64,000 nucleotides of DNA from Verrucomicrobiia bacterium (GTDB lineage: Bacteria; Verrucomicrobiota; Verrucomicrobiia; Opitutales; Opitutaceae), in assembly GCA_011525695.1 (NCBI GenBank), contig WYBX01000112.1:144858-208857 (forward strand), read 5' to 3'. The notes below the pieces were generated by a model. That model ran no database searches. It was given only the letters and a program-made list of their open reading frames with translations, and was not told the origin of the DNA. The translations under genes were made by a program, and so were the position numbers. Positions 9,836 through 20,800 of the stretch are shown one piece after another (the stretch's first letter is position 1; each line of letters starts with the position of its first letter).

Positions 9836-11932
9836 ATGCAAGCGATCCAACGTCAGTCTGCTAATCATCCGCCCGTCGTAGTTCCCGTCGCGATCTACAC
9901 GCGCGTTTCCACACTCCATCAGGTCGGCGGCCGGTTCGACTCCTGCGAGAGTCAGGCGGCGATCTGCCGGGATTTCATCCGCAAACACGCGCACGAGGGC
10001 TGGCACGAAGTCGCGTGCTACACCGATGCCGCCTACTCCGGCGGCTCGATGAACCGGCCCGGCATTCAGGCGCTCAAGCGCCAGATCGCCGCGGGCGAAA
10101 TCAAGGTCGTCGTTATCTTCAAACTCGAGCGCGTGCTGCGCAGCACGGACGAATGGGGACCGTTCCGGGCGTTCCTGAGCCAGCACGGGTGCCGGCTCGT
10201 GAGCACGACGGAGGATCTGTCCGAGGAAACGCCCTCGGGCCGGCTCAAAAACAACCTGCTCGTCAGCGTCGCGGAATACGAGCGGCTGAACACGGCGGAA
10301 AAAGTCCGCGCCAAGCTCGCCGAACTGGCGAAGCGCGGCATTTGGAACTGCGGCCTCGTGCCCTACGGCTATCGCTACGATGCCACGGCAAAGGCACTGC
10401 ACCCTCATCCTATCGAGGCGGACATTGTGCGGCGCATTTACGCCGACGCGGCGCGGCTCGTTTCCCTTACCGAACTCGCCAACGCCCTCAACGAGGAAGG
10501 TCGTCGCACGCGGGATCGCGTTTTTCAGCGGCGTGATGGCACCCGCGAGAACGTCGGCGGCAAACGGTTCAAGAGCGACGCCCTCCGCAACTTGATCAGA
10601 AACCCGATCTATGCCGGCCGCATCCGGTTTCACGGGCAGGAATACCCCGGCCAACACGAGGCGATCGTCACCGCGGACATCTGGGAGCGATCCAATGCCG
10701 CGGTAACGAAGTCGCTGCAGCCCGCCCGATGCTGGCTGAAGACTTCCGACAAGAACGGCCATCTGCTCAAAGGCCTCGCCTTCTGCGTGCACTGCGGCCG
10801 GGCCATGATCCCCAATGCCTGCGGCAAACGCGATCTTCAGGGCAAATACTATCGCTATTACACGTGCGGGCGCGTCCACAAAGAAAAGGCCGATTGCCCG
10901 GTGCGGCACGTCTCCGCCGATCTCCTCGAATTGACCGTGATCGAATTCCTCGGCGCGCTGGCACGACACCCCGAGGTGGTGCGCGAGACGCTGGCCAGCG
11001 CGAGCACCCGCGGACAGGCGGATCGAACGGAACTGCGCGCTCGTCTCGCCGGAATCGATCCCGAGTTGGCGCAACTGCACAAACGGCTGGGCCATGTGAT
11101 CGAGGTGATCGCGGCCGGCGGGGCCGACGTCCTGGGCGATGAACTGCGCACGAAGGCCGCCGCGCTCAAGGACGACAAGCAACGGCTGCTGGTGGAACGC
11201 GAAAAAATCCGTCAGGCGCTCCTGCTGAGCGAACAGGATCGGTTCGACGCGGAACGGCTGCTGGCCGCCCTCGCCCGATTCCGCGCGGTTTTTTCCAACC
11301 TGACGCCGGCCGAACAAAAGGACCTCGTGGCCCTGTGCGTGGAGTGCGTCGAACTGCGCGCGAGCCCGGCCGGCGATGAGCGGCCGGGCCTGCGCCAGTA
11401 TGTCGTGCGGCTGAAGCTCCACGTGACGCGGCTCGTCGAAAGCATGGAAGAAAAGATCGTGGTCGAGCGGAACGAATCGCACGAGCCGCCGCCCGCGCAG
11501 CGCGCGCTCACGCTGGAACCCCGCGTCGTATTCCGCTCGTGGGGCCGGTCGCCCTCCGCGGTCATCGTGGCGCCGTTTCGGGAGGAATTCCGGGCGGCGA
11601 AGCCGGCGGCCGACGCTCATGATGAACCACCGACGGTCGTCCATCCGATCCATCGCGCGCTGGCCTGGCAGCGGAAATTGGCGGCGAACCCGGACGTGAC
11701 GCAAAGCGCGCTGGCGCGCCGCGAACGCGTGACCGGCGCCACGCTGACGTATCACCTGAAGCTGCTTTCGCTCGTGCCGGAGATCCAAGCGTTTCTTCTC
11801 CGGCTCAAGACGGCGCCAGAGTTTCGGCGATTCAGCCTGCGGAAAATGATGGTGCTCGCCGAACTGTCGGCGGATGCCCAGCGGCGGCGGTTTGCCGCGA
11901 TGCGGCCGAATGCCGCACCCGGGACCCCATGA
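9836..11932 (+). CDS. Large serine site-specific recombinase
   Basis: A 698-residue recombinase. The N-terminal resolvase domain starts VAIYTRVSTLHQ (catalytic Ser in RVST) and continues with AYSGGSMNRPG and FKLERVLRSTDEW, holding the conserved Arg residues. A recombinase domain follows, then a zinc ribbon (CVHCGRAM ... YYTCGR ... ADCPV) and a helical segment with coiled-coil character. The C-terminal 120 residues are an unusual extension that includes a helix-turn-helix-like stretch (TQSALARRERVTGATLTYHL). Such enzymes integrate and excise mobile elements. Its stop overlaps the start of the next gene (ATGA). Confidence 0.92.
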   Translation: MQAIQRQSANHPPVVVPVAIYTRVSTLHQVGGRFDSCESQAAICRDFIRKHAHEGWHEVACYTDAAYSGGSMNRPGIQALKRQIAAGEIKVVVIFKLERVLRSTDEWGPFRAFLSQHGCRLVSTTEDLSEETPSGRLKNNLLVSVAEYERLNTAEKVRAKLAELAKRGIWNCGLVPYGYRYDATAKALHPHPIEADIVRRIYADAARLVSLTELANALNEEGRRTRDRVFQRRDGTRENVGGKRFKSDALRNLIRNPIYAGRIRFHGQEYPGQHEAIVTADIWERSNAAVTKSLQPARCWLKTSDKNGHLLKGLAFCVHCGRAMIPNACGKRDLQGKYYRYYTCGRVHKEKADCPVRHVSADLLELTVIEFLGALARHPEVVRETLASASTRGQADRTELRARLAGIDPELAQLHKRLGHVIEVIAAGGADVLGDELRTKAAALKDDKQRLLVEREKIRQALLLSEQDRFDAERLLAALARFRAVFSNLTPAEQKDLVALCVECVELRASPAGDERPGLRQYVVRLKLHVTRLVESMEEKIVVERNESHEPPPAQRALTLEPRVVFRSWGRSPSAVIVAPFREEFRAAKPAADAHDEPPTVVHPIHRALAWQRKLAANPDVTQSALARRERVTGATLTYHLKLLSLVPEIQAFLLRLKTAPEFRRFSLRKMMVLAELSADAQRRRFAAMRPNAAPGTP

Positions 11933-12405
11933 AAACATGCGACGCCATCGGCCGCCGACAACGTGTGTCGGCGGCCGTGCCGCCGCTCGTGTTTCACGGC
12001 ACGCCGGACGACTTCGAGTGTTTTGAAATCTTTGGGCTCGGCGTTCACTTCACGGTTGACCGCGCCGTCGCGGAAAAATTTGCCGGTGGGCGGGAGGGGC
12101 GGATTGTGGCGGCGCGGCTGCTCGTTCGCCGGCCGCTGCGCGTGCCCGACCTCGCCACGTGGGGCGTCCACGACGTGGTGGCCAATACCCTGGATCGCGG
12201 CGGCCTCGACCCGCGACAGGCGGCCGCGCTGCACGCTTCAATATCGAACGCGACCTACGACGACCGGGACTTGCACGCGGCGCTCGCCGTGCACGGCTTC
12301 GACAGCCTCGTCTACGACAACCGCGTGGAAGGCGGCGGCGATTCCTACGTCGTGTTTCGCAAAGAACAGATTCGCGTCGTCGCGCGGTTCCGGCCCGGCG
12401 CGTGA
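11929..12405 (+). CDS. Stand-alone ADP-ribosyltransferase-like protein (ART-PolyVal type)
   Basis: A 158-residue protein. Order of motifs: LVFHGTPDDFECF near the N-terminus (the H-G-T strand that contacts NAD in ART folds), GLGVHFTVDRAVAEKF (the Y/H-F-T helix region), then HGFDSLVYDNR and GDSYVVFRKEQIRVV, where a late acidic/Gln position would be catalytic. This pattern is that of ART domains found in phage and mobile-element polyvalent proteins. Here it is a single-domain protein coupled by ATGA overlap to the recombinase. The target is unknown: it could modify host proteins, act as a toxin, or influence integration. Confidence 0.65.
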   Translation: MKTCDAIGRRQRVSAAVPPLVFHGTPDDFECFEIFGLGVHFTVDRAVAEKFAGGREGRIVAARLLVRRPLRVPDLATWGVHDVVANTLDRGGLDPRQAAALHASISNATYDDRDLHAALAVHGFDSLVYDNRVEGGGDSYVVFRKEQIRVVARFRPGA

Positions 12406-12523
12406 TCAGTTTGCGCCGGGATCGGAACGGAGCCGACAGCAAACCGCCCGGGTATTTCCGGAGGCGGTCAGGACACCGGCCGTGCCTCGGGCAGGTCCAG
12501 TTCGCGCCGCGCAGGATTGCGCG

Positions 12524-12670
12524 TCATGTTCTGCTGGTTGCCGTCAGGTCCGCAGGGTAATTCCAATTCGCAAAACACCTGTCATCGGGATTGGAAATCG
12601 ATTCGAGGGCTTCGCGTTCTGTCGGAACCAATCCGGCGTCCGGCGGCAATACTTCAATCACGCTGTGACC
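12524..12670 (-). pseudogene. Truncated 3' end of a mobA-like gene
   Basis: On the minus strand the frame ends in NPDDRCFANWNYPADLTATSRT, which matches the end of intact mobA (13522-14100) residue for residue except the last few. Upstream of this end the frame reads VLPPDAGLVPTEREALE, which has no counterpart in the intact gene. No nucleotide-binding N-terminus exists, so this is a remnant. The rest of the surrounding gap (12406-12874) shows no gene. Confidence 0.55.
12541..12601. repeat. 61-bp direct repeat, copy A
   Basis: Matches 13539-13599 at 59 of 61 positions in the same orientation. It lies 998 bases from its partner and encloses the FMN-binding gene. Within the window it is the 3' coding end of mobA in copy B and of the mobA remnant in copy A. 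Confidence 0.85.
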
Positions 12671-12874
12671 TGACGAGAACGGACACCGAGCACAACGCTC
12701 ATCGACTCGGGTTAACGACGGTGTGGTTGAAGTGCAATGAAGCGGAGGCGTTATCCTGTGGGCCAATCCGACCAATAGGATTTTTCCAAATGCAAGTGCA
12801 TGGGGCGGGGCGACCAGCCGTAGACGTTGGTGCTCGCGCCAAAGGATGCCGGCCGACATCCGTCCGGACGCGCC

Positions 12875-13261
12875 TTAAAGCTGCGGCGTGATGTTTCCGA
12901 TGTGCACGATCAGAACCGCGCGCGCCCACGGAAACTTGGCCTTCGCAGCATCAAACTCGGGACCGGATCTCTGCATCTCGGCGCGCCCCACAATGGAACA
13001 GCCTTTGCCGGAACTGCGGATGCCCTGCACCTGACGGGTGCCGCACAGCAGTTCGACCCGCGAGTCGAGTTGGAGATTGGCCTCGGTCCGATTCATGCCA
13101 CCGACGGGAATTCGCAAGATGGGACCGTCGATACCAAGTTGCCGGATGTAATCGCCCCACGTGGCGACGACGTGCGGTGCTCCGTCTGGCCCAACGGTGG
13201 CGATGGCCACCCACTCGGATTTTTCCACGACCTCTCGGCAAATCCCCTCGATCTGGTTCAT
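12875..13261 (-). CDS. Pyridoxamine 5'-phosphate oxidase-family flavin-binding protein
   Basis: A 128-residue protein of the split-barrel FMN-binding fold. It starts with a helix (QIEGICREVVEKSEWVAIATV) followed by GPDGAPHVVATWGDYI, the typical first strands of PPOX-family proteins. A later IVGRAEMQ strand and an FPWARAVLIVHIGNITP end complete the barrel. The molecule reduced is unknown; flavin or F420 use is inferred. It lies downstream of mobA on the same strand but is separated by 260 bases and enclosed by the 61-bp repeats, so it may be an insertion into the cluster. Confidence 0.75.
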   Translation of the reverse strand: MNQIEGICREVVEKSEWVAIATVGPDGAPHVVATWGDYIRQLGIDGPILRIPVGGMNRTEANLQLDSRVELLCGTRQVQGIRSSGKGCSIVGRAEMQRSGPEFDAAKAKFPWARAVLIVHIGNITPQL

Positions 13262-13521
13262 TGTTTTGCTCTCTTTTGATTCATCTGGCTTGTTCGAACG
13301 CGGCGCTCACGAAGGCGCGCCCCGAAAAATTCGTGAATGCACTTTGGGGAAGCAGTCTCACCTGTGAAGTAGATGCTCTCCTGTTGGCGAAAGCGGCAGG
13401 GCAGCACAAACAAAACGTTCACTCGGGTGGCGATTTTGTCACTGCGGGCGTTGGGCGAAAAAAAGGCGCCGCTGGCTTGATGGTCCATTCGTCGGCCCTT
13501 CGCGTCGCGCGGGTGTGGGCG

Positions 13522-14100
13522 TCACGCTCTACTGCCCTCCGTCAGATCCGCCGGGTAATTCCAATTCGCAAAACACCTGTCATCGGGATTGGAAATCGAA
13601 AAATTTCGCACGGCGTGTCGCCGAAAGCAGATCGTAGCAAAATCCTGCGCTGCACGCCGGGAGCCGGCGAGCGCGTCCGCGGCGAACGCGTGACAGCGTT
13701 TGGGATAGATAGCGACGAGCGGTTCCAGACGCCCGTTGAGTCTTGGTACCACGCCAGTCAACTGGTCGCAACGAGCCCGCAGCTTCCGCAAAAACGCGGT
13801 GGTCATATGCGGCAAGTCCACAGCCAATGCCAGGAGCCGCGGCGACGTGCATTCGCGCAAACCGCGTTCGATCCCGCTCAACGGACCCAAGCCGGGCTCC
13901 AGATCGAACAGCACCGGGCACTTCAGTGCCGAGTAATCCCGATCCACCCGCCCCGAGATGAAAACTTCCTCGACGCCAAGCGCGCGGACTTTTTCCACGG
14001 CGAGTTGGATCAAGGGGTTGCCGTCGAAGTTCACCCAGGCTTTGTCGCGGCCCATACGCCGAGATTCGCCCCCCGCTAATATGACGGCGCTCAAGCGCAT
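13522..14100 (-). CDS. mobA: Molybdenum cofactor guanylyltransferase MobA
   Basis: A 192-residue enzyme that would transfer GMP to molybdopterin to form the (bis-)MGD cofactor needed by DMSO-reductase-family enzymes. Signature N-terminus SAVILAGGESRRMGRDKAWV, then a middle segment VLFDLEPGLGPLSGIERGL and AVDLPHMT (the metal-binding Asp region). The C-terminus FANWNYPADL is typical. ATG 14100 is used, giving the usual MobA start one base after the MOSC stop. Its position at the end of a molybdoenzyme operon supports a dedicated supply of cofactor. Confidence 0.92.
   Translation of the reverse strand: MRLSAVILAGGESRRMGRDKAWVNFDGNPLIQLAVEKVRALGVEEVFISGRVDRDYSALKCPVLFDLEPGLGPLSGIERGLRECTSPRLLALAVDLPHMTTAFLRKLRARCDQLTGVVPRLNGRLEPLVAIYPKRCHAFAADALAGSRRAAQDFATICFRRHAVRNFSISNPDDRCFANWNYPADLTEGSRA
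13539..13599. repeat. 61-bp direct repeat, copy B (3' end of mobA)
   Basis: Partner of 12541-12601 with two mismatches. This copy is inside the intact mobA coding end, so it is the likely source and copy A the duplicate. Confidence 0.85.
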
Positions 14101-14101
14101 C

Positions 14102-14566
14102 TCAATCTTCGCGCGCCAGCACGCCATCGTTTAGTATCTGGCAGCGCAAGCCGCCGCGGCCTTTGAGCCATTGCTCGACGCGCTCGTCGCCGAAGGCGTG
14201 GTTCATCCAATAGCACGGACGGCATTCCTCGACGCCGGCAAAGCGTACGCCTTGCAGCTCGAATTCGCGCCCGACCAGCGCGTTCAAGTCCGCGCCAACC
14301 ACGAACACGTTGCGGCGGGTGGCCGCCGGCAGGGCATCGGGCAGGACCAAATCGCGCCGCAGCGCGTCGAACACCTCCAGCGAGAAAAACGTGATCTGCC
14401 CCTTGTAGTCCTCCTTGAAGTCGAAGAAGCGGTCGCCGACGATGCCGCGGCCGGCCACGCACTCGACGCGATCCACCTCGACGATGGGATGTTCGCCGGG
14501 CGGGCCGCCGTGGTGGCCGAAATAGTTGTGGCCCGGCGAGACGAAGAGATGGTGAATGCGTATCAT
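14102..14566 (-). CDS. MOSC-domain protein
   Basis: A 154-residue protein matching MOSC sulfur-carrier folds: VAGRGIVGDRFF near residue 38, RNVFVVGADLNALVGREF near 85-102 and a Cys-containing GVEECRPCYW near 111-120. Cys113 or Cys116... in this last segment is the expected persulfide-carrying residue. MOSC proteins act on molybdenum cofactor or carry sulfur for it. The gene overlaps the upstream HExxH gene by four bases (ATGA) and is directly followed by mobA, so it belongs to the molybdoenzyme operon. Confidence 0.85.
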   Translation of the reverse strand: MIRIHHLFVSPGHNYFGHHGGPPGEHPIVEVDRVECVAGRGIVGDRFFDFKEDYKGQITFFSLEVFDALRRDLVLPDALPAATRRNVFVVGADLNALVGREFELQGVRFAGVEECRPCYWMNHAFGDERVEQWLKGRGGLRCQILNDGVLARED

Positions 14567-15486
14567 GCTGACAGCGGCGCGCGGGTGGCCGCGACGCGGT
14601 AGATTTCGGCGCAACGCCGGCAGGCGCCTTGAGTCACCGTCCACGCCGGAAACTCCGTCCGGATCGCCGCGACGGTGGCCGCGGTGGGCGCGCTCGTATC
14701 CGCCCACGCGAAGGTCGTGAAGCCGCACAGCGGGCACGGCGCGCCGGGGGCCGGCCCGGGCGCCGGTGCGAGACCGCGCGGGTTGGCGGCGAGCGCGAGC
14801 AGTTCGGCATGACGCGGCTGCCGGCCGCGCCACAAAGAATCGAACACCTCGTCGCGCCTAGCCACCGGCCAGAACGAAAACGCGCGGTCGAAGGCGGCCC
14901 AGTGGCGCTCGCGGCTGTCGGCCGGGGCGCGCGCGGAGGCCGCGAGCCGGCCGTCGATCGAGACGGCCCACAGCAGCCGGTAGCGCTCGCGCGCGAGCCG
15001 TTGCTGCCCGGGGTTCGCGTCGGGCAGCAGCGGCTCGGGCGAATAGCCGAAGGCGGGATCGAGCATGTCGTCGAGGTGGGCGAATTCGTGCCGCAGAAAA
15101 TGCGTGAGTTCGTCCGTTTGCTCGAGGCGCTCGACGCGCAGCGCCACGAGGCCGTTTCGCTCGCCCTCGGCGTTGACGAAGAGTTCCGCCCCTTCGTCGC
15201 GTTGCGTGCGTGCGCGCCGAAACGCCAGCACGTCCAGAACCTCGCGCAGCCGCGGGAACTCGTCCACGGGGCTGAGGAGCACCTGCTCCAAGCCCCACTC
15301 GCGAAACCAGACGAGGTGCAGGTCGAAGAACGCCGCGTTGCGCGCGTCGGGGTCGAGTATGGCGTAAAGTTTCTCGCGCGCCGCGTGGAAGCGGCGGGCC
15401 TGCAGTGGCGGCGGCCCGTCCGGCTGGCGACTGGTGCGGCGGAACACGGCGCCTTCCACGAAATTCTCGTCGTAGCGCAGGTGCAT
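14563..15486 (-). CDS. Putative zinc metalloprotein with HExxH motif and zinc ribbon
   Basis: A 307-residue protein of no family I recognise. Residues 133-137 read HEFAH, a HExxH motif inside FLRHEFAHLDDMLDP. Two Cys pairs near the C-terminus (CPLC at about 251 and CRRC at about 289) form a likely zinc ribbon. A Pro/Ala/Gly linker precedes the ribbon. It has no signal peptide, so it is cytoplasmic. Start ATG 15486 overlaps the chaperone stop (ATGA), and it overlaps the MOSC gene by the same arrangement. The context points to maturation or quality control of the molybdoenzyme, as protease or metal-handling factor. This is inference only. Confidence 0.65.
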   Translation of the reverse strand: MHLRYDENFVEGAVFRRTSRQPDGPPPLQARRFHAAREKLYAILDPDARNAAFFDLHLVWFREWGLEQVLLSPVDEFPRLREVLDVLAFRRARTQRDEGAELFVNAEGERNGLVALRVERLEQTDELTHFLRHEFAHLDDMLDPAFGYSPEPLLPDANPGQQRLARERYRLLWAVSIDGRLAASARAPADSRERHWAAFDRAFSFWPVARRDEVFDSLWRGRQPRHAELLALAANPRGLAPAPGPAPGAPCPLCGFTTFAWADTSAPTAATVAAIRTEFPAWTVTQGACRRCAEIYRVAATRAPLSA

Positions 15487-16275
15487 CAAGCTGTGGCGTC
15501 GGCCGCATTCGCACCGGGCAGACAGGAATCGAGTCCGCAGGCGGCGCACAGGCGCTCGCCGGCTTCATCCACCGGGCGCAAGGCCAGGTCCTCGCGGCCG
15601 GCCGGCACGCCGAAGCGATGGCACTCGGCCACGACGAACGCGTGCGTGAAGTCCGCGAGCGCGGCGAGCGTCGCGTCGGCCGCCGCCCGGGCCAGCCGGC
15701 GGGCGAAGGCCGGCGCCCAGCGGCCCAGGTGTTCGCGCAGGAATTTCCGCTGCGCGTCGCGGCAAAGCGCGCAGCGCTCATCGGTCTCGCCGTGGGCCGC
15801 CGCGTAGGCTTCCTTGGTCGCGAGCACCGCCATGAATTCGAGTTCCATCCCGAGGTGGTCGGGCCGTTCGGCGGCGTCGTCGGCGACTTCGAGCCCGAAG
15901 GCGCGGTAGAACGCCGCCAGGTCGGCGAGCCGGTGCGGCTGGAACAGCGGATCGGCGTCGGGCTCGCCGTAATCGATTTCGTTGAGCGGACAGTTGCCGC
16001 GGGCAGCGTGGCCGAAGGCGGCGGTGTAGTCTTGCTGAAACGACGCGAAGCTCGTGCCGTGCAGCCGCACGAGGAGCGCAGCGGCGCCCGCCTTGAGTCC
16101 GGCTGGACGCGGCTCGAGCACGCGCACCGCATCGAACACCGCGGCGCGGGTGTCGGCGGCGGTCAGCCAGGGCCAGGTCCCGGCCGCGGGATTGTCGAAG
16201 GCGCGGGCGAGAAGCTGGTAGAGCGTGGCGCGGGCGAGGCCGCCGTCGACATCCGCCTGCGCCCCGGGGAGCGCC

Positions 16276-17547
<1,272 letters not shown>

Positions 17548-17553
17548 GAGGTG

Positions 17554-17838
17554 TTAGCGTTGTGGTGCGGTGGCCCACGTGATCGCGCGACCACGGCGCG
17601 CGAAGACTTCACCGATCACGTCGCGCACAAATGGCTCGCCCTGCTGGCACCACGCCAAGTGCGCGCCCGTGTAGCGCGGATCGCGGAACAGGGCGAGAAC
17701 GCGCCAGTGATCGTAGCCGAGCCGCACGAATTCTTCGGCAAAGCACGCCGCCATTTCGGCGGTTGTGTCCTCGGCGGAGCGCAGCGCGACGCCGCGCAAC
17801 TCCAGCGGATCGGCGAAATCGAATTCGTCCTTGGGCAT
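17554..17838 (-). CDS. Small acidic protein inside molybdoenzyme operon
   Basis: A 94-residue soluble protein (FDFADPLELRGVAL ... YDHWRVLALFRDPRYTGAH ... RDVIGEVFARRG). It sits between alpha (28-base gap) and beta (6-base gap), so it is certainly cotranscribed. I cannot name the family. Small genes of similar length are sometimes found next to iron-sulfur oxidoreductases, and an assembly role is a guess. Confidence 0.7.
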   Translation of the reverse strand: MPKDEFDFADPLELRGVALRSAEDTTAEMAACFAEEFVRLGYDHWRVLALFRDPRYTGAHLAWCQQGEPFVRDVIGEVFARRGRAITWATAPQR

Positions 17839-17866
17839 GGCGTAGAGGCGGTCTCGTCGCAGCGAC

Positions 17867-20800
17867 TCAGGGCTTGCCGCCGGTGGCGGCGAACCCGCCC
17901 ATGAGGTATTTCTTCATGATGTCGTTTTCGGCGCCCGGCGACATGCCGTCGGTGCCGGGCTTCCACGGACCGCGGCCGCCCAGGCCGCCGTCCTCGGCTT
18001 TCGTCACGCTTACGAGGCACTCCTTGGGCACGGTGTTGACGGCGTGGTTGTCGGCCTCGCCGCCAAAGATGAATCCCATGAACGCTTTCGTCTTGTGAAA
18101 CAACGTGTCGGTTTGGTGCATCGGCATGTGCCAGTTGCGGGTGACCGATTGCTGCGAACCAAAACGGAAGTTCGAAATGTAGCCTTCGTTGGTGAGCGAG
18201 AGGCCGTCGGGGCGTGTTTGCTGGGCCTTCACGGTCTTCTCTGTCGCGATGAACGAGCCGTGCTTCATCATCACGACGTGGTAGGGGTAGGCCGAATTGT
18301 AGGTGCAGCGCAGCATCAGGCGGCTGACCTTGTAGAAGGGGTCCGAGGGCGTGGCGCCGAGATACGGCCTGTCCGCGGCGTTGGCGTCCACGTAAACGTA
18401 GTCGCCATCCTTGATGCCGAGGTCGCCCGCGGCGGCGGGGTTCATGTGCAACTGGTGTTCGCCAACGTTGGGCAGGCGTTTGTCGAGGCGATAGGGATCG
18501 CCGAAGTTGGAGTTCCAAATGAGGTGCCAGTCCACGTTGGCCCACGAGGAGTGAACGCTGTGGCGCGATTTCGGCGTGAGGCAGTAAAACTGGTAGCCGT
18601 CCTTCCATAGGAAGTTCGCGGTCTTCTTGATCTCGGCCCACGGGAGCTTGACGTTGCGCACGGTGCGCTCGTCCCAGTGCTCGGCGGCGAGCGGGATGCC
18701 GTAATCGTTCGGGCGCACGAGCGGGTTGGCGCTGACGATGACGTTGGGCAGGTAGGGCGTCGCCTCCGGGCCTTCGCGATGCACGATGAAATTCTCGCCG
18801 CAATCGATCGCGGTCGGATCGTCGCTGTAGCTGTGCATCCGGCCGGTGTCCGTGTGAAACGGATGGGAATCGTGCACCTGCTCGTAGAACGGAATCCGCG
18901 GGTAGGTGCGGAACAGCATGAGGCAGCCGCCGGGCGGGCCGTATTTGCCCGCCATGATGTCGTCGAGCTTGTAGCCGGCCGTCGTGGTGCAGGAGTCGAG
19001 CAGCCGCTGAAGATAGACCCCGCGCTTGCCCTCGTGCTCGAACTTGAAGTGGTCGACGAAACGCTTGTCGCCCGTGACCTTCCCGAGCGCGGCGGCGATG
19101 CCGGCGAGGATGGCGAGGTCGTCCTTCGAGTCGTAGAGCGGTTTGATGCCGCCCTTCCAGATTTGCAGGAAGGGGTTCGAGCAGGAGGCGGTGACTTCCA
19201 GATCCTCGAACTCGACCCAGGAATTGGCGGGCAATCCGAAATCGGAGTGCTCGACGGACGCTGTCATCTGCGTGTCCATCGTCACGATCAACTCCACGTT
19301 CGGGTTGACGTTCCGGATCATGCCGTAGGCCCACTTGGCGTTGTTGATCAGGTTCACGTTGGTCGTGAAGATCGCCTTGGTCGGCGTGGGCATGTGCGTC
19401 TTGCCGGTGAAGACCTTGCGGCCCTCCTTGGGCGTGTTGACGATCAGCGGCAGGTCACCGTGATTCCAATACGCGGGCTCCTCGTCCTTGGTGTAGGCGT
19501 GCGCGTGGATGTCGCGCCCGTGCGTTTGGGGATCGAGATTCTGCTCGAACGGATCCTCGGCGATCCAGCCCTTGAAACCGGGACCGGTGAGCTTGCTGCC
19601 CTGGAACAGCGCCGCCTTGTAGTTGCCCGCCCAGCCGTGGCAGCCGGCGCCCGGTTTCCCGATGTTGCCGGTGAGCATGATCGGCAGATACGCCGCCCGA
19701 TTGGCTTCGGTGGCGTGGAACCAGTGATTGATGCCTTCGCCCTGATGGATGGAGATCGGCTTGATGGTCGCGATATCCTTCGCGAGCTGTTCGATCAGAT
19801 TTTTCGGCGCCGAGGTGATGTCCGCCACGGTGTCGAGATCGTAGTCGCGTAGGTGCACACGATAGAGATTCCATGCGGTGGCGACTTCGACTTCGCTGCC
19901 GTCGGCGAGCTTCACTTTGCCCCGGAAGTCGAGTGCGGGATCGATACCGGACTTGGCGAAGGCCGCGCCGACCAGGTCGCGATGCACGGCCTTCGGCGCC
20001 TGCGCCGTGGCGTCCCAGATCGTAAAATCGCCGAGCCGCGCGTGCTGCTCGTCGGTAAACCCCTGCACCGTCTTGCTCGGCCCGTCGGCACCGAGCGCGC
20101 TGCGGTAGCCGGCGAACACCTCCGCGGCGCGCAGGCGCTTCAGGGTGTCGGTGCGGACGAGCAGCGGGAAATCCGTGAACTGCTTCACGAACGCTTCGTC
20201 ATACCACTTGTTGTCTATCATCACGCGCGTGACGCCGAGCCAGAGGGCCGCGTCGGTGGCGGGCCGCACGGGAATCCAGTAGTCGGCCTTCGTCGAGGGT
20301 GCGCCGTATTCGGGGGCGATGACAACGATCTTGGCGCCGCGCTCCATGCACTCGATGAACCAGTGCGCGTCAGCCATTTTGTTTTCGACGAGGTTCTTGC
20401 CGTTCATGACGACCAGCTTCGAGAACCGCAGGTCGTTGAAATCCGTCTCGCTGTTCTGGAGCCCGTGCACCCACGGGTGGCCTGGGGCTTGGTCGCCGTG
20501 CCAAGTGTAGTTCGACCACGCGCGGCCGGCCTTCGCCTCCTCGGGTTTCACGCCACGCACATGCACGTCGAGGAGCGCGAGCGAATTGCACAGGCGATAC
20601 ATGCCGTATTTGCCCAGGACGCCGAGCAGCCCCATGCCACCGCGCATCTTGATCGTGCGCGTGCCTGCGCCGCCCATCTCCTGGATCATCTCGGGCACGT
20701 AGCCTTGCTGCGCGAGCAGCTTCGCGCCGGCCTCGCCTGAGTAGCGCTGCGCGATGGCGGCCGAGCCGCGCGCAATGTAGTCGAACGCCTGCTCCCACGT

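Noticed and set aside
9785..11938. Open frame of over 700 codons on the minus strand
   Set aside because: It lies fully antisense to the recombinase, which has clear catalytic and zinc motifs. It is a GC-rich shadow without recognisable motifs.
12690..12830. Integron attC-like features (GTTAAC and GCGTTATCC motifs)
   Set aside because: The core-site spacing and paired arms of attC were not found and no integrase or cassette array is present.
17616..19334. Long frame on the minus strand over the alpha-subunit gene
   Set aside because: It overlaps the alpha subunit in another frame and reads as Arg/Pro low-complexity sequence. The real genes explain the region.
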